From: Defluviitaleaceae bacterium | GTDB taxonomy: Bacteria > Bacillota > Clostridia > Lachnospirales > WQUN01 | Reading direction: 5' to 3' | Assembly (NCBI GenBank): GCA_009781755.1 | Contig: WQVD01000001.1 | Location: forward strand, 186,001-250,000 | DNA: 64,000 bases | In this document: positions 47,897 to 56,953 of the stretch, piece after piece | Position numbering within the stretch: position 1 is the first letter of the stretch | Layout of the letters: every line of letters starts with the position of its first letter | The notes under the pieces: model-generated | Seen by the model: the letters and a program-made list of their open reading frames with translations, nothing else | Told to the model about the DNA's origin: nothing | Database searches by the model: none | Made by a program: the position numbers and the translations under genes

Positions 47897-49189
47897 ATGA
47901 GAAATTTTTTTCGTAAAAATAAAGAACGCGTCGCAGGATCTTCATCGCGGACGCGTCAATCGATATCAAACAGTTACACACGCTTTACGGATTGGACGCA
48001 TCACGTACTAACTAAACGCCGCGCAATATTTTTATATGGGCTTGCGATTGGTGTTTTTTTATTTGGCGTAGTGCCGTTGGTGATCGTGGCATCGGTGTCA
48101 CACATACGCAACACAACGCACGAAGAAGGAAGCCACAAATGCGAAGTCATCATGGCTGCATTATTTCCGCCAGAACCCGAACCAAAGCCGGAACCCTTCT
48201 ACGAACCCATCGAAATATACGAACCTTACGAACCCGAAGAGCCGGAAGAACCGCCCTTTTTAGGGCCATTTGCTTTGCTCACCGGCATCCCTATTTATGA
48301 AGAATATGAACACCGCCGCCCCATGGCAGTCGTAATAAATAATATTTTCGCCGCGTTGCCCCAATACGGCATTTCCTACGCCGATGTGGTGTACGAAGTG
48401 TTGGCCGAGGGTAATATCACGCGGTTGGTAGCCATTTTCCATTCGCAAATGCCCGACATGGTAGGGCCTGTACGCTCCACACGCAATTATTTTGCAGGCA
48501 TGGCAATGAACCATGATGCATTTTTTATGCATTACGGCGGGTCAATAGAGGGGTACGCACGCATACGCGAATTACGTTTAGATGCGATGGACGGTGGGCC
48601 TGCATTTTGGCGTGACCGCACCTTCCCTGCTTGGTCGGGGCTTACAGGTCAACGCGCATGGGAACACAGCGCTTTCACCGGCTGGCAACGCGTCACCGCA
48701 CAAGTTGAAGCGCGCGGCTTTCGCGATACCATAGGTGAAGATGCAGCCTTTGGCTTCCAATTCGGCATCATCCCCGAAGAAATCGAGCGCATCGGCTACG
48801 CCACGCACATCGCCGTACCCTTCTCGGTTGAATACACACGTCGTTTCGACTTTGATGAAGAATACGGAAGCTACATGGTCAGCCATGGGCGTGGCCCTCA
48901 TTTGGACGCGCTCACCGACGGCGGCTCGGTTGTGGTGCACAATATATTGGTGCAAACCGTCAACATGCGCATCCTACACGCACACAACGGCGCACGCAAC
49001 GTAGACACCGTCGGCAGTGGCACAGGTTACCTCTTCACCCAAGGCGAACGCTTTGCCGTAACTTGGGAAAAACCCTCCCACGCCGCACCCATGCGTTGGT
49101 ACTTTGCCTGCGGCACACCGCTGGTGCTATCCCCTGGCCGCACATGGATAAACGTGCTACAAGCCACCGCTACCGTCCACTGGGAATAA
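47897..49189 (+). CDS. DUF3048 (YerB-like) membrane-anchored protein
   Basis: A 430-residue protein of unknown role. One membrane helix near residues 43-68, an outside stalk rich in PEPEPKPEP and YEPEEPEE (about 90-120), then two DUF3048 halves (about 130-280, RRPMAVVINNIFAALPQYGISYADVVYE in part, VGPVRSTRNYF, and about 310-425, NMRILHAH..GTGYLFTQGERFAVTW). The family is widely found in Gram-positives, usually as a lipoprotein next to PcrA in Bacillus; here a helix replaces the lipobox. It starts 1 nt after dut. GGGG at 47886-47889 serves as a weak ribosome site. Confidence 0.88.
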   Translation: MRNFFRKNKERVAGSSSRTRQSISNSYTRFTDWTHHVLTKRRAIFLYGLAIGVFLFGVVPLVIVASVSHIRNTTHEEGSHKCEVIMAALFPPEPEPKPEPFYEPIEIYEPYEPEEPEEPPFLGPFALLTGIPIYEEYEHRRPMAVVINNIFAALPQYGISYADVVYEVLAEGNITRLVAIFHSQMPDMVGPVRSTRNYFAGMAMNHDAFFMHYGGSIEGYARIRELRLDAMDGGPAFWRDRTFPAWSGLTGQRAWEHSAFTGWQRVTAQVEARGFRDTIGEDAAFGFQFGIIPEEIERIGYATHIAVPFSVEYTRRFDFDEEYGSYMVSHGRGPHLDALTDGGSVVVHNILVQTVNMRILHAHNGARNVDTVGSGTGYLFTQGERFAVTWEKPSHAAPMRWYFACGTPLVLSPGRTWINVLQATATVHWE

Positions 49190-49207
49190 TCGTTAATTTT
49201 TGCACGC

Positions 49208-49246
49208 AAAAAAGTGTACCGTTTTCATCCCGTGGTACACTTTTTA
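49208..49246. terminator. Bidirectional terminator after DUF3048 gene
   Basis: AAAAAAGTGTACC and GGTACACTTTTT pair across 13 nt. It serves the converging gene at 49262 too. The stem equals that at 30256-30287. Confidence 0.88.
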
Positions 49247-49261
49247 TTTATATGAAATTAT

Positions 49262-49633
49262 TTATTCGTTAACTGCTTCCGATTCAGTTTCAAAATCCGC
49301 ATCAAAGTCATCATCGAAAAAGTCATCTTCTTCTTCAGGAATATTCGCGCTACTGGTGACTACACCCACAAAGAATAAAGCCGACAACGCCAAGAATACG
49401 CGTGACTTGCATACTTTGCCTTCGGCTTTCGCTTTGCCGCGCAATGCAAGGAACAAAATTCCCAAGAACAGGCTAATACCTTTGACCACGATGGTCGCAA
49501 TCATGGATTTTTGGTTTTTGGGGCAAAAGCCGAAGCTAGCGGCGGTTTGTTGCACTTTTTCTAAAATTGCCTTTCCATTAACACGCACATCTACGTCTAC
49601 ATCCATTTCAGGCACAACATTTAATTCATTCAT
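49262..49633 (-). CDS. Hypothetical two-helix membrane protein with acidic tail
   Basis: A 123-residue protein. Hydrophobic helices at about residues 46-65 and 78-98; the end is EEEDDFFDDDFDADFETESEAVNE, strongly acidic. The first 40 residues contain MDVDVDVRVNG. No family is recognised. SD GGGAGGAAA precedes ATG 49633. It follows the rhomboid gene in the same direction after 50 nt and may be a partner or substrate, but nothing proves this. Confidence 0.6.
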   Translation of the reverse strand: MNELNVVPEMDVDVDVRVNGKAILEKVQQTAASFGFCPKNQKSMIATIVVKGISLFLGILFLALRGKAKAEGKVCKSRVFLALSALFFVGVVTSSANIPEEEDDFFDDDFDADFETESEAVNE

Positions 49634-49683
49634 GGTATTTCCTCCCGCAGATTTTTTTTCATTCTAACGCAGTTGCAAATATT

Positions 49684-50910
49684 TTACAACTTTTGTTTGC
49701 GCATCATGTACAACAATGTCAAAAATCCTGCAATCACCCCACCAATCATACCACCGATATGTCCCGCATTGTCAATCCCCGTCATGGAAAAGCCCATGAT
49801 TATTCCGATAACCACAAATATGAGCATGACGCGCCAATGCAACGTTTCAATATATCGGTCTGTCACACGGGATACTACAAAGACCATGCCCACCAACCCA
49901 TACACAGCACCTGATGCCCCACCCGACACCGCAAACGAATCAAAGAAACGCAAATTCGCCAAGCTAACCAGCGAAGCCATCAGCCCCGTACCAAAATAAA
50001 TAAACACAAAAACCGTTCGTCCAAAGTAACGCTCAATCCTCGTACCAAAAACAATGATACCAAACGAGTTAGCTAGTAAATGAAACACATCAAAATGCAT
50101 GAACATGGCAGTGACCAAACGCCACCATTCCCCACCCTCAATCACCACCGGCGGGAAAATACCCAAATACCTAAGCGCGAAATACCCCGTACTACCTGCA
50201 TCAGATAATGTCATCGCCAAAAAAATAGCCAAATTAATCGCCAGCAACCCATAACAAATAACCGCATGTGTATACCGGGGATAATTGCTGATTTGTACAT
50301 AACGCATACGCGTGCGCAAACCGTGTTTTGATTTTTGCCTTTGGGATGGAGGGAGCGTGCGGCGCATGGGCACGGTATTAGAGGGTTTTGCTTTGCTCAA
50401 CATCGATTCTGCCGTGGTCACGGCGTCGAAGGTTGTTTCAGGTTCGGGAGCGGCGGCTTGTTGATACGCTTCCTTTATAATACCGCGCAAACCAAAAAGG
50501 TCGGAAGGCTGCTCGGGCAATGTAGTATGTTGACCCGTATCCAATGCCATCCGCCAAAACACGCTGTATACCGATTGCCCTTCATAGCGCTCCATTACGG
50601 ATGCGGGTACGCTTGCCGCGTCTATTTGTACGGTGGGCTCCACCAATAAATACACCAGCGCCACGCTTTGCATTTGTTTCAATAAATTTACTGCTTGTTG
50701 GCGGGTTTGCTCATTTTTTTGTAGTTGTGCTTGCCAATCGGCGCGGGCGGTATCCACGACAGTGACATATATAAAGGTAGAAATACCTTCAATTTTTTGC
50801 ATATGGAAGTAAGTTGCTTCGGATGGGCTGGATGCATCCGCACCCATTAATTGATAACCGTTCTGTTGCCCACTGCGGAATAAAAACGATGCAAAACGTG
50901 AATACAGCAT
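49684..50910 (-). CDS. Rhomboid-family intramembrane serine protease
   Basis: A 408-residue membrane protease. An N-terminal cytosolic part of about 205 residues (as in Bacillus GluP) precedes six or seven helices. The catalytic serine is in GGASGAVYGL (about 327) and the histidine in NAGHIGGMIGG (about 378). EWWRLVTAMFMHFDVFHLLANS gives the WR and HxxxN motifs of the first loop and second helix. SD AAAGGAG precedes ATG 50910. It is divergent from the membrane-protein operon at 50983. Confidence 0.92.
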   Translation of the reverse strand: MLYSRFASFLFRSGQQNGYQLMGADASSPSEATYFHMQKIEGISTFIYVTVVDTARADWQAQLQKNEQTRQQAVNLLKQMQSVALVYLLVEPTVQIDAASVPASVMERYEGQSVYSVFWRMALDTGQHTTLPEQPSDLFGLRGIIKEAYQQAAAPEPETTFDAVTTAESMLSKAKPSNTVPMRRTLPPSQRQKSKHGLRTRMRYVQISNYPRYTHAVICYGLLAINLAIFLAMTLSDAGSTGYFALRYLGIFPPVVIEGGEWWRLVTAMFMHFDVFHLLANSFGIIVFGTRIERYFGRTVFVFIYFGTGLMASLVSLANLRFFDSFAVSGGASGAVYGLVGMVFVVSRVTDRYIETLHWRVMLIFVVIGIIMGFSMTGIDNAGHIGGMIGGVIAGFLTLLYMMRKQKL

Positions 50911-50982
50911 GGATTTTCTCCTTTTTTGGTGTACATTGTGCTATACTGTTGTTATTATAACAAAAATTACCGGGAGTGTTGC

Positions 50983-51897
50983 ATGAACGCCGCAGAATTA
51001 ATGGATCGCGTTTTTGATGTATACAAACGCTCCTTTTGGAAGCAGCTGGCTTATGCTGCTATTGTCGCAACGGCTTCCACTTTTGCATTGGGTTTGATTA
51101 TCGGCGTCCTGGGCATTGGGGCTATTTTTATTGCATCCGTGGGCGAAGTATCGGCATTAGGCGTTACTTCGCTTATTTTTATTTTTCTTGCGATCATTGT
51201 GTTTGCCCTGTTAATGCAAGCCGCACTAACCGCCGGCGCAATCCTTTTATCGCGCGAAACGTTTATGGGGCGTATTATTCGCTTGCCTATGAAGCAATTG
51301 ATGGGCGCTATTTTGCGCGCATTTACGGCTTTATTGGCGCAGTTGATTTTGTTAACGCCTTTCACTGCGGTTGTCGTGGGCTTGGTTTACGGGTATATCC
51401 GTTTTTCATTTTACGTAGATATTCTAGCTAATTCGCGTTTGTATTATGTTTTATTGATTATTTTACTGGTTGCTGTGGTAGCCGGTTTTTTATTGTTTAT
51501 GCATCTTTTTTCATTGTCTGTTGCAGTAGCGGTTACCGAACGGTCGTATTTCTTCAACGCGTTGGTGCGCGGGGTTAATTTGCTGCGCGGTGATTTTTGG
51601 CGTTTGTTTGGCGTGCGGATGATTTGGTTTGTTATTATTTTTGTGTTTGTGGGTACTGCGCAGGGGTTGTTGATGCTGGTTCCTTCGTTATTGGGCATTC
51701 TCTTCGCGGGGACGCCGGCGATTTTAATCATCGCATTTGTACTTAACATGTTTTTCATGGTGGGTAGCATGGCGGTATCGTTTGCTATGTATCCACTAGA
51801 CGGCATCCTTACGGCCGTGATTTTTTTCAACCAACGTATTAAAAAAGAAGGCTTGGATATGGAAATAAGCATCGAGGAGTTGTACCGTGCGCTTTGA
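50983..51897 (+). CDS. Hypothetical multi-pass membrane protein, first gene of MoxR operon
   Basis: A 304-residue protein with about six helices (about 20-60, 65-95, 110-140, 155-185, 215-245, 255-285). Start ATG 50983 with GGGAG 8 nt upstream; an upstream frame extension lacks a site. The N-terminal AAELMDRVFDVYKRSFWKQL and the helix pattern match the glycerophosphodiesterase membrane-domain/DUF975-type proteins found next to DUF4129 genes. Function unknown. It overlaps the next gene by 11 nt, so it belongs to the operon that runs to 56237. Confidence 0.7.
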   Translation: MNAAELMDRVFDVYKRSFWKQLAYAAIVATASTFALGLIIGVLGIGAIFIASVGEVSALGVTSLIFIFLAIIVFALLMQAALTAGAILLSRETFMGRIIRLPMKQLMGAILRAFTALLAQLILLTPFTAVVVGLVYGYIRFSFYVDILANSRLYYVLLIILLVAVVAGFLLFMHLFSLSVAVAVTERSYFFNALVRGVNLLRGDFWRLFGVRMIWFVIIFVFVGTAQGLLMLVPSLLGILFAGTPAILIIAFVLNMFFMVGSMAVSFAMYPLDGILTAVIFFNQRIKKEGLDMEISIEELYRAL

Positions 51898-52504
51898 AGA
51901 TGCGATGTACGAAGTATTGCAAACCCGCCGTTATGACCGACTCATGGGGCGCTCACGCGATATTTGGGGTGCAATTCTTGATTTGATTGAGCGATTCATC
52001 GATTGGTTGCTGGGGCGGGTGAATTTATCCTTTCCGGAGGGTACAGGTGATTCGCGCTTGGTACCGATCATTTTTGCTATTGTGGGCGGTATATTGCTGG
52101 CGGTAGGGTTATTTGTGTTGGCGCGGGTGCTTTGGCGCGCGCACCAACGCAAGACATATAATTTGTCGGATATTTTTGAAGAGTTGACGGCCAACAACTA
52201 CACCGTCGCCGACTTGATGAAATTGAGCGACGACGCAACCGACCAACGTGTGGCGATACGTTATCGTTATATTGCTGCGCTGCTGGCACTTGATGGGGCA
52301 CGCGTGATTCGTATCAACCCGTCCATGACCAACGCGTTGATTTTGCGCGGTTTAAAGCAGGACTACACCACGTTGGCCGAACCGTTTTATATACTGGCAC
52401 ACACCTACCACTTGGCGTGGTTTGGGTACCGCAGCATCGACGAAACGGAATTTGCGCAATTTTGTACGGCATGCAACGCGTTGACGGAGGCAAAAGATGC
52501 CTAG
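51887..52504 (+). CDS. DUF4129-type membrane protein
   Basis: A 205-residue protein starting at GTG 51887 with GAGGAG 7 nt upstream. One or two helices (about 25-45 and 58-82) are followed by a cytosolic helical part with RVAIRYRYIAALLALDGARVIRINPSMTNALIL (in part), the DUF4129 block. YHLAWFGYRSIDETEFAQFCTACNAL closes it. It occurs next to MoxR and DUF58 genes in many bacteria. Possibly part of a membrane complex for assembly or wall stress; no biochemical role is established. Confidence 0.75.
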   Translation: MRFEDAMYEVLQTRRYDRLMGRSRDIWGAILDLIERFIDWLLGRVNLSFPEGTGDSRLVPIIFAIVGGILLAVGLFVLARVLWRAHQRKTYNLSDIFEELTANNYTVADLMKLSDDATDQRVAIRYRYIAALLALDGARVIRINPSMTNALILRGLKQDYTTLAEPFYILAHTYHLAWFGYRSIDETEFAQFCTACNALTEAKDA

Positions 52505-53252
52505 GTGGGGGAAAACGCTGATATTAATTGCCATCGTGTTGGGCGCGGCGGTTTTCCTTGTGATGCGAGCTGATAATGGCGATGGCCCGCCCTATTCGCC
52601 CTTTCTCACAGATGAACCGGGCACAAGCTTGTTATTTGACACCTTGCAACACATGGGTTATCCGGTACGCATGAGTTACGCACCCTTGACACGCACGCGC
52701 AATAACGACCACGTACACGTCATTATCCAACCATTCAATCCACCCGTAACTACAGAAATGGCGGAAGAAATGCTGGAATGGGTGTACAGCGGCGGGCGGT
52801 TAATTTTTCTTCATAATAATTTGCAAAATGAAATGAACCGCTTGTTGCCCAATGATCCCGGACGCATGGTTTATGGATTGGCGTATTTTTACCATGGCGC
52901 AGGGTCGGTCGTCACTGGGCGGGCGAATCCTATTGTTAACCGATCGTTATTGGACGATGCTGCAGGCGGTGCTGCTGTACATTCGGTTTTATCTGAATGG
53001 GGTGCCGACCGCATTTATTTTGTGGTGTATTACCATGGTTTCCACCCGCCGGAAACGATGTTTTCGTCGTTGCCGTTGGTGGTTCGGCTGGTCTTGATCC
53101 AATTGGGTATAACGGTGCTTATGCTGTTATGGCATGTGGGGAAGCGATTTGGCCGCGCCATCCCCGCATTTGAAGAAACAGAACGCGAAGAAAATGAACA
53201 AGTGCGCGCTGTAGCGCGGTTGTATATGAAAACGAACGCGAAGGAGAAATAA
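52497..53252 (+). CDS. DUF4350-type membrane protein
   Basis: A 251-residue protein with one helix at each end (about 7-23 and 188-208). The part between has DEPGTSLLFDTLQHMGYPVRM, then HVIIQPFNPPVTTEMAEEMLEWVYSGGRLIFLHN (in part), as in DUF4350, a fold like the GATase/ThuA sensor domain. It overlaps the DUF4129 gene by 8 nt and precedes moxR by 1 nt. In this conserved cluster DUF4350 is thought to receive or sense a ligand outside; this is not proven. Confidence 0.75.
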   Translation: MPRWGKTLILIAIVLGAAVFLVMRADNGDGPPYSPFLTDEPGTSLLFDTLQHMGYPVRMSYAPLTRTRNNDHVHVIIQPFNPPVTTEMAEEMLEWVYSGGRLIFLHNNLQNEMNRLLPNDPGRMVYGLAYFYHGAGSVVTGRANPIVNRSLLDDAAGGAAVHSVLSEWGADRIYFVVYYHGFHPPETMFSSLPLVVRLVLIQLGITVLMLLWHVGKRFGRAIPAFEETEREENEQVRAVARLYMKTNAKEK

Positions 53253-53253
53253 C

Positions 53254-54198
53254 ATGTTAAAAATGATTACGGACAATATTAAAGGACAAATTAATGCCGT
53301 GGTGTTAAACCAAGAAGCCATGACCGAATTGGCGTTGGTGGCGTTGTTCTCTGGCGGGCACGTATTGCTGGAGGGTGTGCCCGGCTTGGCAAAGACATTG
53401 TGGACGCGTTCTTTGGCGCAGGTGCTAGATTGCGAATGCAAGCGCATCCAATTTACGGCGGACTTGATGCCATCGGATATCTTGGGTACAAAGGTATACA
53501 ACCCGCAAAATTCGATTTTTGAATTAAAGCGCGGACCGTTGTTTACGCAATTATTACTGGCGGATGAAATTAACCGCACACCGCCCAAGACGCAATCCGC
53601 GTTGTTGGAAGTCATGGAGGAGCGTGCTATCACCATCGACGGCGAAACGCATCGTTTGACAGAACCATTCTTCGTCATGGCTACGCAAAACCCCGTGGAA
53701 TACGAAGGCACCTATCCCCTGCCCGAAGCATTAACCGACCGCTTCATGATGAAAATCCTGCTCACCTACCCTGGCGTAGCTGCCGAAAAACAATTATTAC
53801 AAATGTATCATCACGGTTTTGACGCGGCGAAATTGACGCAAACCCATTTACAACCCGCCGCTAATGCGGAAGCCATCGCCGCTGCCAAACGCGAAATCCA
53901 AGCTGTGACCGTAGAAGACGGCTTATTCAACTATATCGTAAGCGTGGTAGAAACAACTCGCCGCATGGGTGCAGTGCAATACGGCGCCAGCCCGCGCGGT
54001 TCCGTTGCTTTGCTGTTGGCGGCTAAAACTTATGCCGCAATGAGCGGTCGCGACTTTGTCATCCCCGATGATGTGCGTTATTTGGCTGCACCCATACTGC
54101 GCCACCGCATCATCCTCAAACCCGAAGCAGAAATTGATGGTATTACCACCGACGGTGTTATCGAAACCATCTTAGGACAAGTGAAAGCACCACGATGA
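53254..54198 (+). CDS. MoxR-family AAA+ ATPase
   Basis: A 314-residue ATPase. Walker A is EGVPGLAKT (about 41-49), Walker B LLLADEINR (about 108), then EVMEERAITIDGETHRL, ATQNPVEYEGTYPLPEALTDRF (sensor 1 and the family block), and the C-terminal lid. MoxR proteins act as chaperones, loading metals or activating partners with von Willebrand-like domains such as DUF58. SD AAGGAG precedes ATG 53254. It overlaps the DUF58 gene by 4 nt. Confidence 0.93.
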   Translation: MLKMITDNIKGQINAVVLNQEAMTELALVALFSGGHVLLEGVPGLAKTLWTRSLAQVLDCECKRIQFTADLMPSDILGTKVYNPQNSIFELKRGPLFTQLLLADEINRTPPKTQSALLEVMEERAITIDGETHRLTEPFFVMATQNPVEYEGTYPLPEALTDRFMMKILLTYPGVAAEKQLLQMYHHGFDAAKLTQTHLQPAANAEAIAAAKREIQAVTVEDGLFNYIVSVVETTRRMGAVQYGASPRGSVALLLAAKTYAAMSGRDFVIPDDVRYLAAPILRHRIILKPEAEIDGITTDGVIETILGQVKAPR

Positions 54199-55514
54199 GT
54201 GTAACCCGCCGCGTACCCGCGTTATTTGCGCTGGCTACTGTGTTAACCTTGGTGGCGTACCCAACGGGTTGGCATGTGCATGTCTTTTTATTGGCAAATT
54301 TATTGTTTGCGGGGTTGGTTGGGCTGGATGTATTACTTACGCCGCGCGGCAAGATATTTCATTTGCAATGGGCATTTAAACGCAGCGATAATTTGTATTT
54401 CAAAGCCGAAAACGATGTAGGCTTGTATGTACACAATATTTCCAAACACCGCTTGTATACCGAGGTGCTAATCGGCATGGGGGATGCAGGGCGTTTTTTT
54501 CGCACGGTGTCTTCGGATATGGTGCATTACTTGGATTCGGGCGAGGAGAAATTATTCACTTACACCACTGTACCTGCCAAGCGTGGGCAATTCACGTTTA
54601 ACGAGGTATTCGTGCGGTATCGCGGCGTGTTGGGTTTTTGCGTAAAACACATTACGCTGCCGTACCACGCGTCATTTAAGGTCTACCCCAATGTGCGCGA
54701 CCTTTCAAAATTCCGATTGATGATGCAAAAATCGCGCTTGCTGCCGCAGGGAGATAAAGCCATTAAAACCTTCGGTGTAGGTACCGAATTCGAAAGCCTG
54801 CGCACCTACGTGGAAGGCGACGACTACCGCAAAATCAACTGGCCCGCCACCGCGCGTGAAGGCAAGCTCATTGTCAACCAGTACCGCGTCGAGCGCAACC
54901 AGCCCGTGTATATTTTGCTGGACTGCGCACGCCCCATGAGTTATTCCGTGGGCGGGTACAAAAAATTGGACTACGCCATCAATGCGGCATTGATACTGAG
55001 CGATATCGTTAACCAACAGGGCGATCAAGCAGGTTTGTTAGCCTTTGACGAAACTGTGACAGCCCATGTTAAACCCGGCAAGGGCGCCGGCCACCGCAAC
55101 CTGTTAATGGAAACACTCTACGCAATCGAAGGCAACCGCCAGACCGCCGACTACGCAGGCGCATTTAAAACCTTGTGCGATAAACAAAAGCGCCGCTCGC
55201 TGGTGTTCATCTTCACCGATTTTGAAATATTGGAAGAAGCGGAAGAATTGATTGCCAACATGGCAATATTAAAGCGGCGGCACATGCCGTTTGTTGTGTT
55301 CATGGAAAACGAAGCATTGAGTGCCATGGCCGCTCCTACCTCCCGCCGCGAAAATCGCAAAGAATACTACCTACGCGAAACCGCCGAAGAATTCGTAAGC
55401 GAACGCAAAAAAATCTTCCGCAAGTTAAACGCCATGCGCATCCCCAACGTGGAAAGCACTGCGGAAAATTTTGCTGTGGCAGCAGTAAATCGCTACATTC
55501 AGTTAAGTCGATAA
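54195..55514 (+). CDS. DUF58 / von Willebrand-type protein
   Basis: A 439-residue protein with two helices at the N-terminus (about 8-45), a beta domain (about 60-170) and the DUF58 part (about 205-290, GTEFESLRTYVEGDDYRKINWPATAREGKLIVNQY in part). The vWA-like region has LLDCARPMSY (about 252-261) in place of DxSxS. It is the usual partner of MoxR. The ATGA overlap with moxR shows coupled translation. Function is unknown, but in several bacteria the pair is needed for stress tolerance. Confidence 0.88.
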   Translation: MSVTRRVPALFALATVLTLVAYPTGWHVHVFLLANLLFAGLVGLDVLLTPRGKIFHLQWAFKRSDNLYFKAENDVGLYVHNISKHRLYTEVLIGMGDAGRFFRTVSSDMVHYLDSGEEKLFTYTTVPAKRGQFTFNEVFVRYRGVLGFCVKHITLPYHASFKVYPNVRDLSKFRLMMQKSRLLPQGDKAIKTFGVGTEFESLRTYVEGDDYRKINWPATAREGKLIVNQYRVERNQPVYILLDCARPMSYSVGGYKKLDYAINAALILSDIVNQQGDQAGLLAFDETVTAHVKPGKGAGHRNLLMETLYAIEGNRQTADYAGAFKTLCDKQKRRSLVFIFTDFEILEEAEELIANMAILKRRHMPFVVFMENEALSAMAAPTSRRENRKEYYLRETAEEFVSERKKIFRKLNAMRIPNVESTAENFAVAAVNRYIQLSR

Positions 55515-55535
55515 AATTCCGCTTGGAGGAATTGC

Positions 55536-56237
55536 ATGAAAACGATCACCATCATCACGCCAGCCAATATTGAATTGGAATACCGCCTTGCGGGCGCGGG
55601 GTCACGGTTAGCGGCTTTTCTGATTGACTTTGCTATACAGCTGCTGGTTATGGGTTTAATTATTACCAGCATTTTGGTGTTGCACAACCGCGTAACGTAC
55701 ACGCTAACCGCGCCTGACGGCGCTGCATTGGCGGCGATATTGGTGGTTATTTTTGTTGTACACTTCGGGTATTTTACGCTACTGGAAATGGTTATGAATG
55801 GGCAATCCGTGGGCAAGCGTATTTTTGGCTTGCGCGCAATACGGGAAAATGGTCAGCCGTTGGTGTTTTCAAATATTTTAATGCGTTCATTGTTCCGCGC
55901 CTCCATTGATATGATTTATGTGGGGCTTTTTGTGATTTTATTTTCCAAGCAGCATAAACGGCTGGGCGATATGGCGGCGGGCACGATAGTGGTGAGTGAA
56001 CATTATCTAGCCAAAGATGAGCCGGGGTTGTTTGCCCCGACGACCACGCTGCCCGACTTTTTGCTGCCGCACGAACAAGCCATGACCAAAAAAGAACGCG
56101 GCATTGTGGACGAATGGCTGCGCCGCAAAGATACCCTGCCGGATTACGGTGCAGATATTGAACGGCGGCTACAGGGCTACTTCACGCACAAAGCCATGAA
56201 ATTTTATCCGCATGTTTTGCAACCCAAAGCGGAATAA
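55536..56237 (+). CDS. RDD-family membrane protein
   Basis: A 233-residue protein. RLAAFLIDFAIQLLV (about 26-40) and the last helix pair with GQSVGKRIFGLRAIRENG are the RDD signature; QHKRLGDMAAGTIVV ends the domain (about 155). A cytosolic tail of about 75 residues follows. RDD proteins are small membrane units of unknown role, sometimes in sodium transport, and often end MoxR-DUF58 operons. SD TGGAGG is before ATG 55536. Confidence 0.87.
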   Translation: MKTITIITPANIELEYRLAGAGSRLAAFLIDFAIQLLVMGLIITSILVLHNRVTYTLTAPDGAALAAILVVIFVVHFGYFTLLEMVMNGQSVGKRIFGLRAIRENGQPLVFSNILMRSLFRASIDMIYVGLFVILFSKQHKRLGDMAAGTIVVSEHYLAKDEPGLFAPTTTLPDFLLPHEQAMTKKERGIVDEWLRRKDTLPDYGADIERRLQGYFTHKAMKFYPHVLQPKAE

Positions 56238-56269
56238 ACTCGCTGCTGCGCAATTATAACGAGGTGAAC

Positions 56270-56953
56270 ATGACTAAAAATGAATTTTCGCATTTCGAGA
56301 CATTTATGCTATCGCATATGACCGACGCGGCGCATGACCCACACCATGTGTATCGTGTATTACATGCCAGCATGGACATTGCGCAGCACGAAAGAGGCGC
56401 AGGAACGACAGTGGATACCGACGTGTTGATAACTGCGGCATTGCTGCACGACATCGGGCGTGAACGGCAATTTGCCGACCCATCGCTGTGCCATGCTGTC
56501 GTTGGCGGCGAAATGGCGTTGGCTTTTTTGCTTGAAAACGAATGGACGGCGGATAAAGCTGCACATGTACGTGATTGCATCACCACGCACCGTTACCGGA
56601 GCAACAATCCACCTGCCACCATCGAGGCGAAAATTCTCTTTGACGCGGACAAGCTGGACGCCACCGGTGCTATGGGCATCGCACGGACATTGATTTACAA
56701 AGGCCAAGTGAACGATCCGCTGTACGCGCTGGATGACGCGGGCAAAGTCGTGACCGGCGGCAACAACAGCGACTACAATTCATTTTTCCAAGAATATAAC
56801 TTCAAGTTGGTGAAAGTATACGACGGCTTCCACACCCAACGCGGGCGGACATTGGCCGCCGAACGCAAGAAGACTGCCGAAGTTTTTTACAATGGCCTAT
56901 TGTCGGAAATAAAAGAAACCTACGAAAATAGCCACTCTTATTGGAAGGGATGA
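56270..56953 (+). CDS. HD-domain phosphohydrolase
   Basis: A 227-residue metal-dependent hydrolase. The first histidine lies in DAAHDPHHVYRVLHAS (about 18-33), HD in LLHDIGRE (about 56), and a later ligand in LFDADKLDATGAMGIAR (about 125). These match the YpgQ/YedJ group of HD proteins, which cleave nucleoside triphosphates or pyrophosphate bonds. Start ATG 56270 follows GAGG by 5 nt; a GTG two codons earlier is inside that site. It overlaps folD by ATGA. Confidence 0.87.
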   Translation: MTKNEFSHFETFMLSHMTDAAHDPHHVYRVLHASMDIAQHERGAGTTVDTDVLITAALLHDIGRERQFADPSLCHAVVGGEMALAFLLENEWTADKAAHVRDCITTHRYRSNNPPATIEAKILFDADKLDATGAMGIARTLIYKGQVNDPLYALDDAGKVVTGGNNSDYNSFFQEYNFKLVKVYDGFHTQRGRTLAAERKKTAEVFYNGLLSEIKETYENSHSYWKG

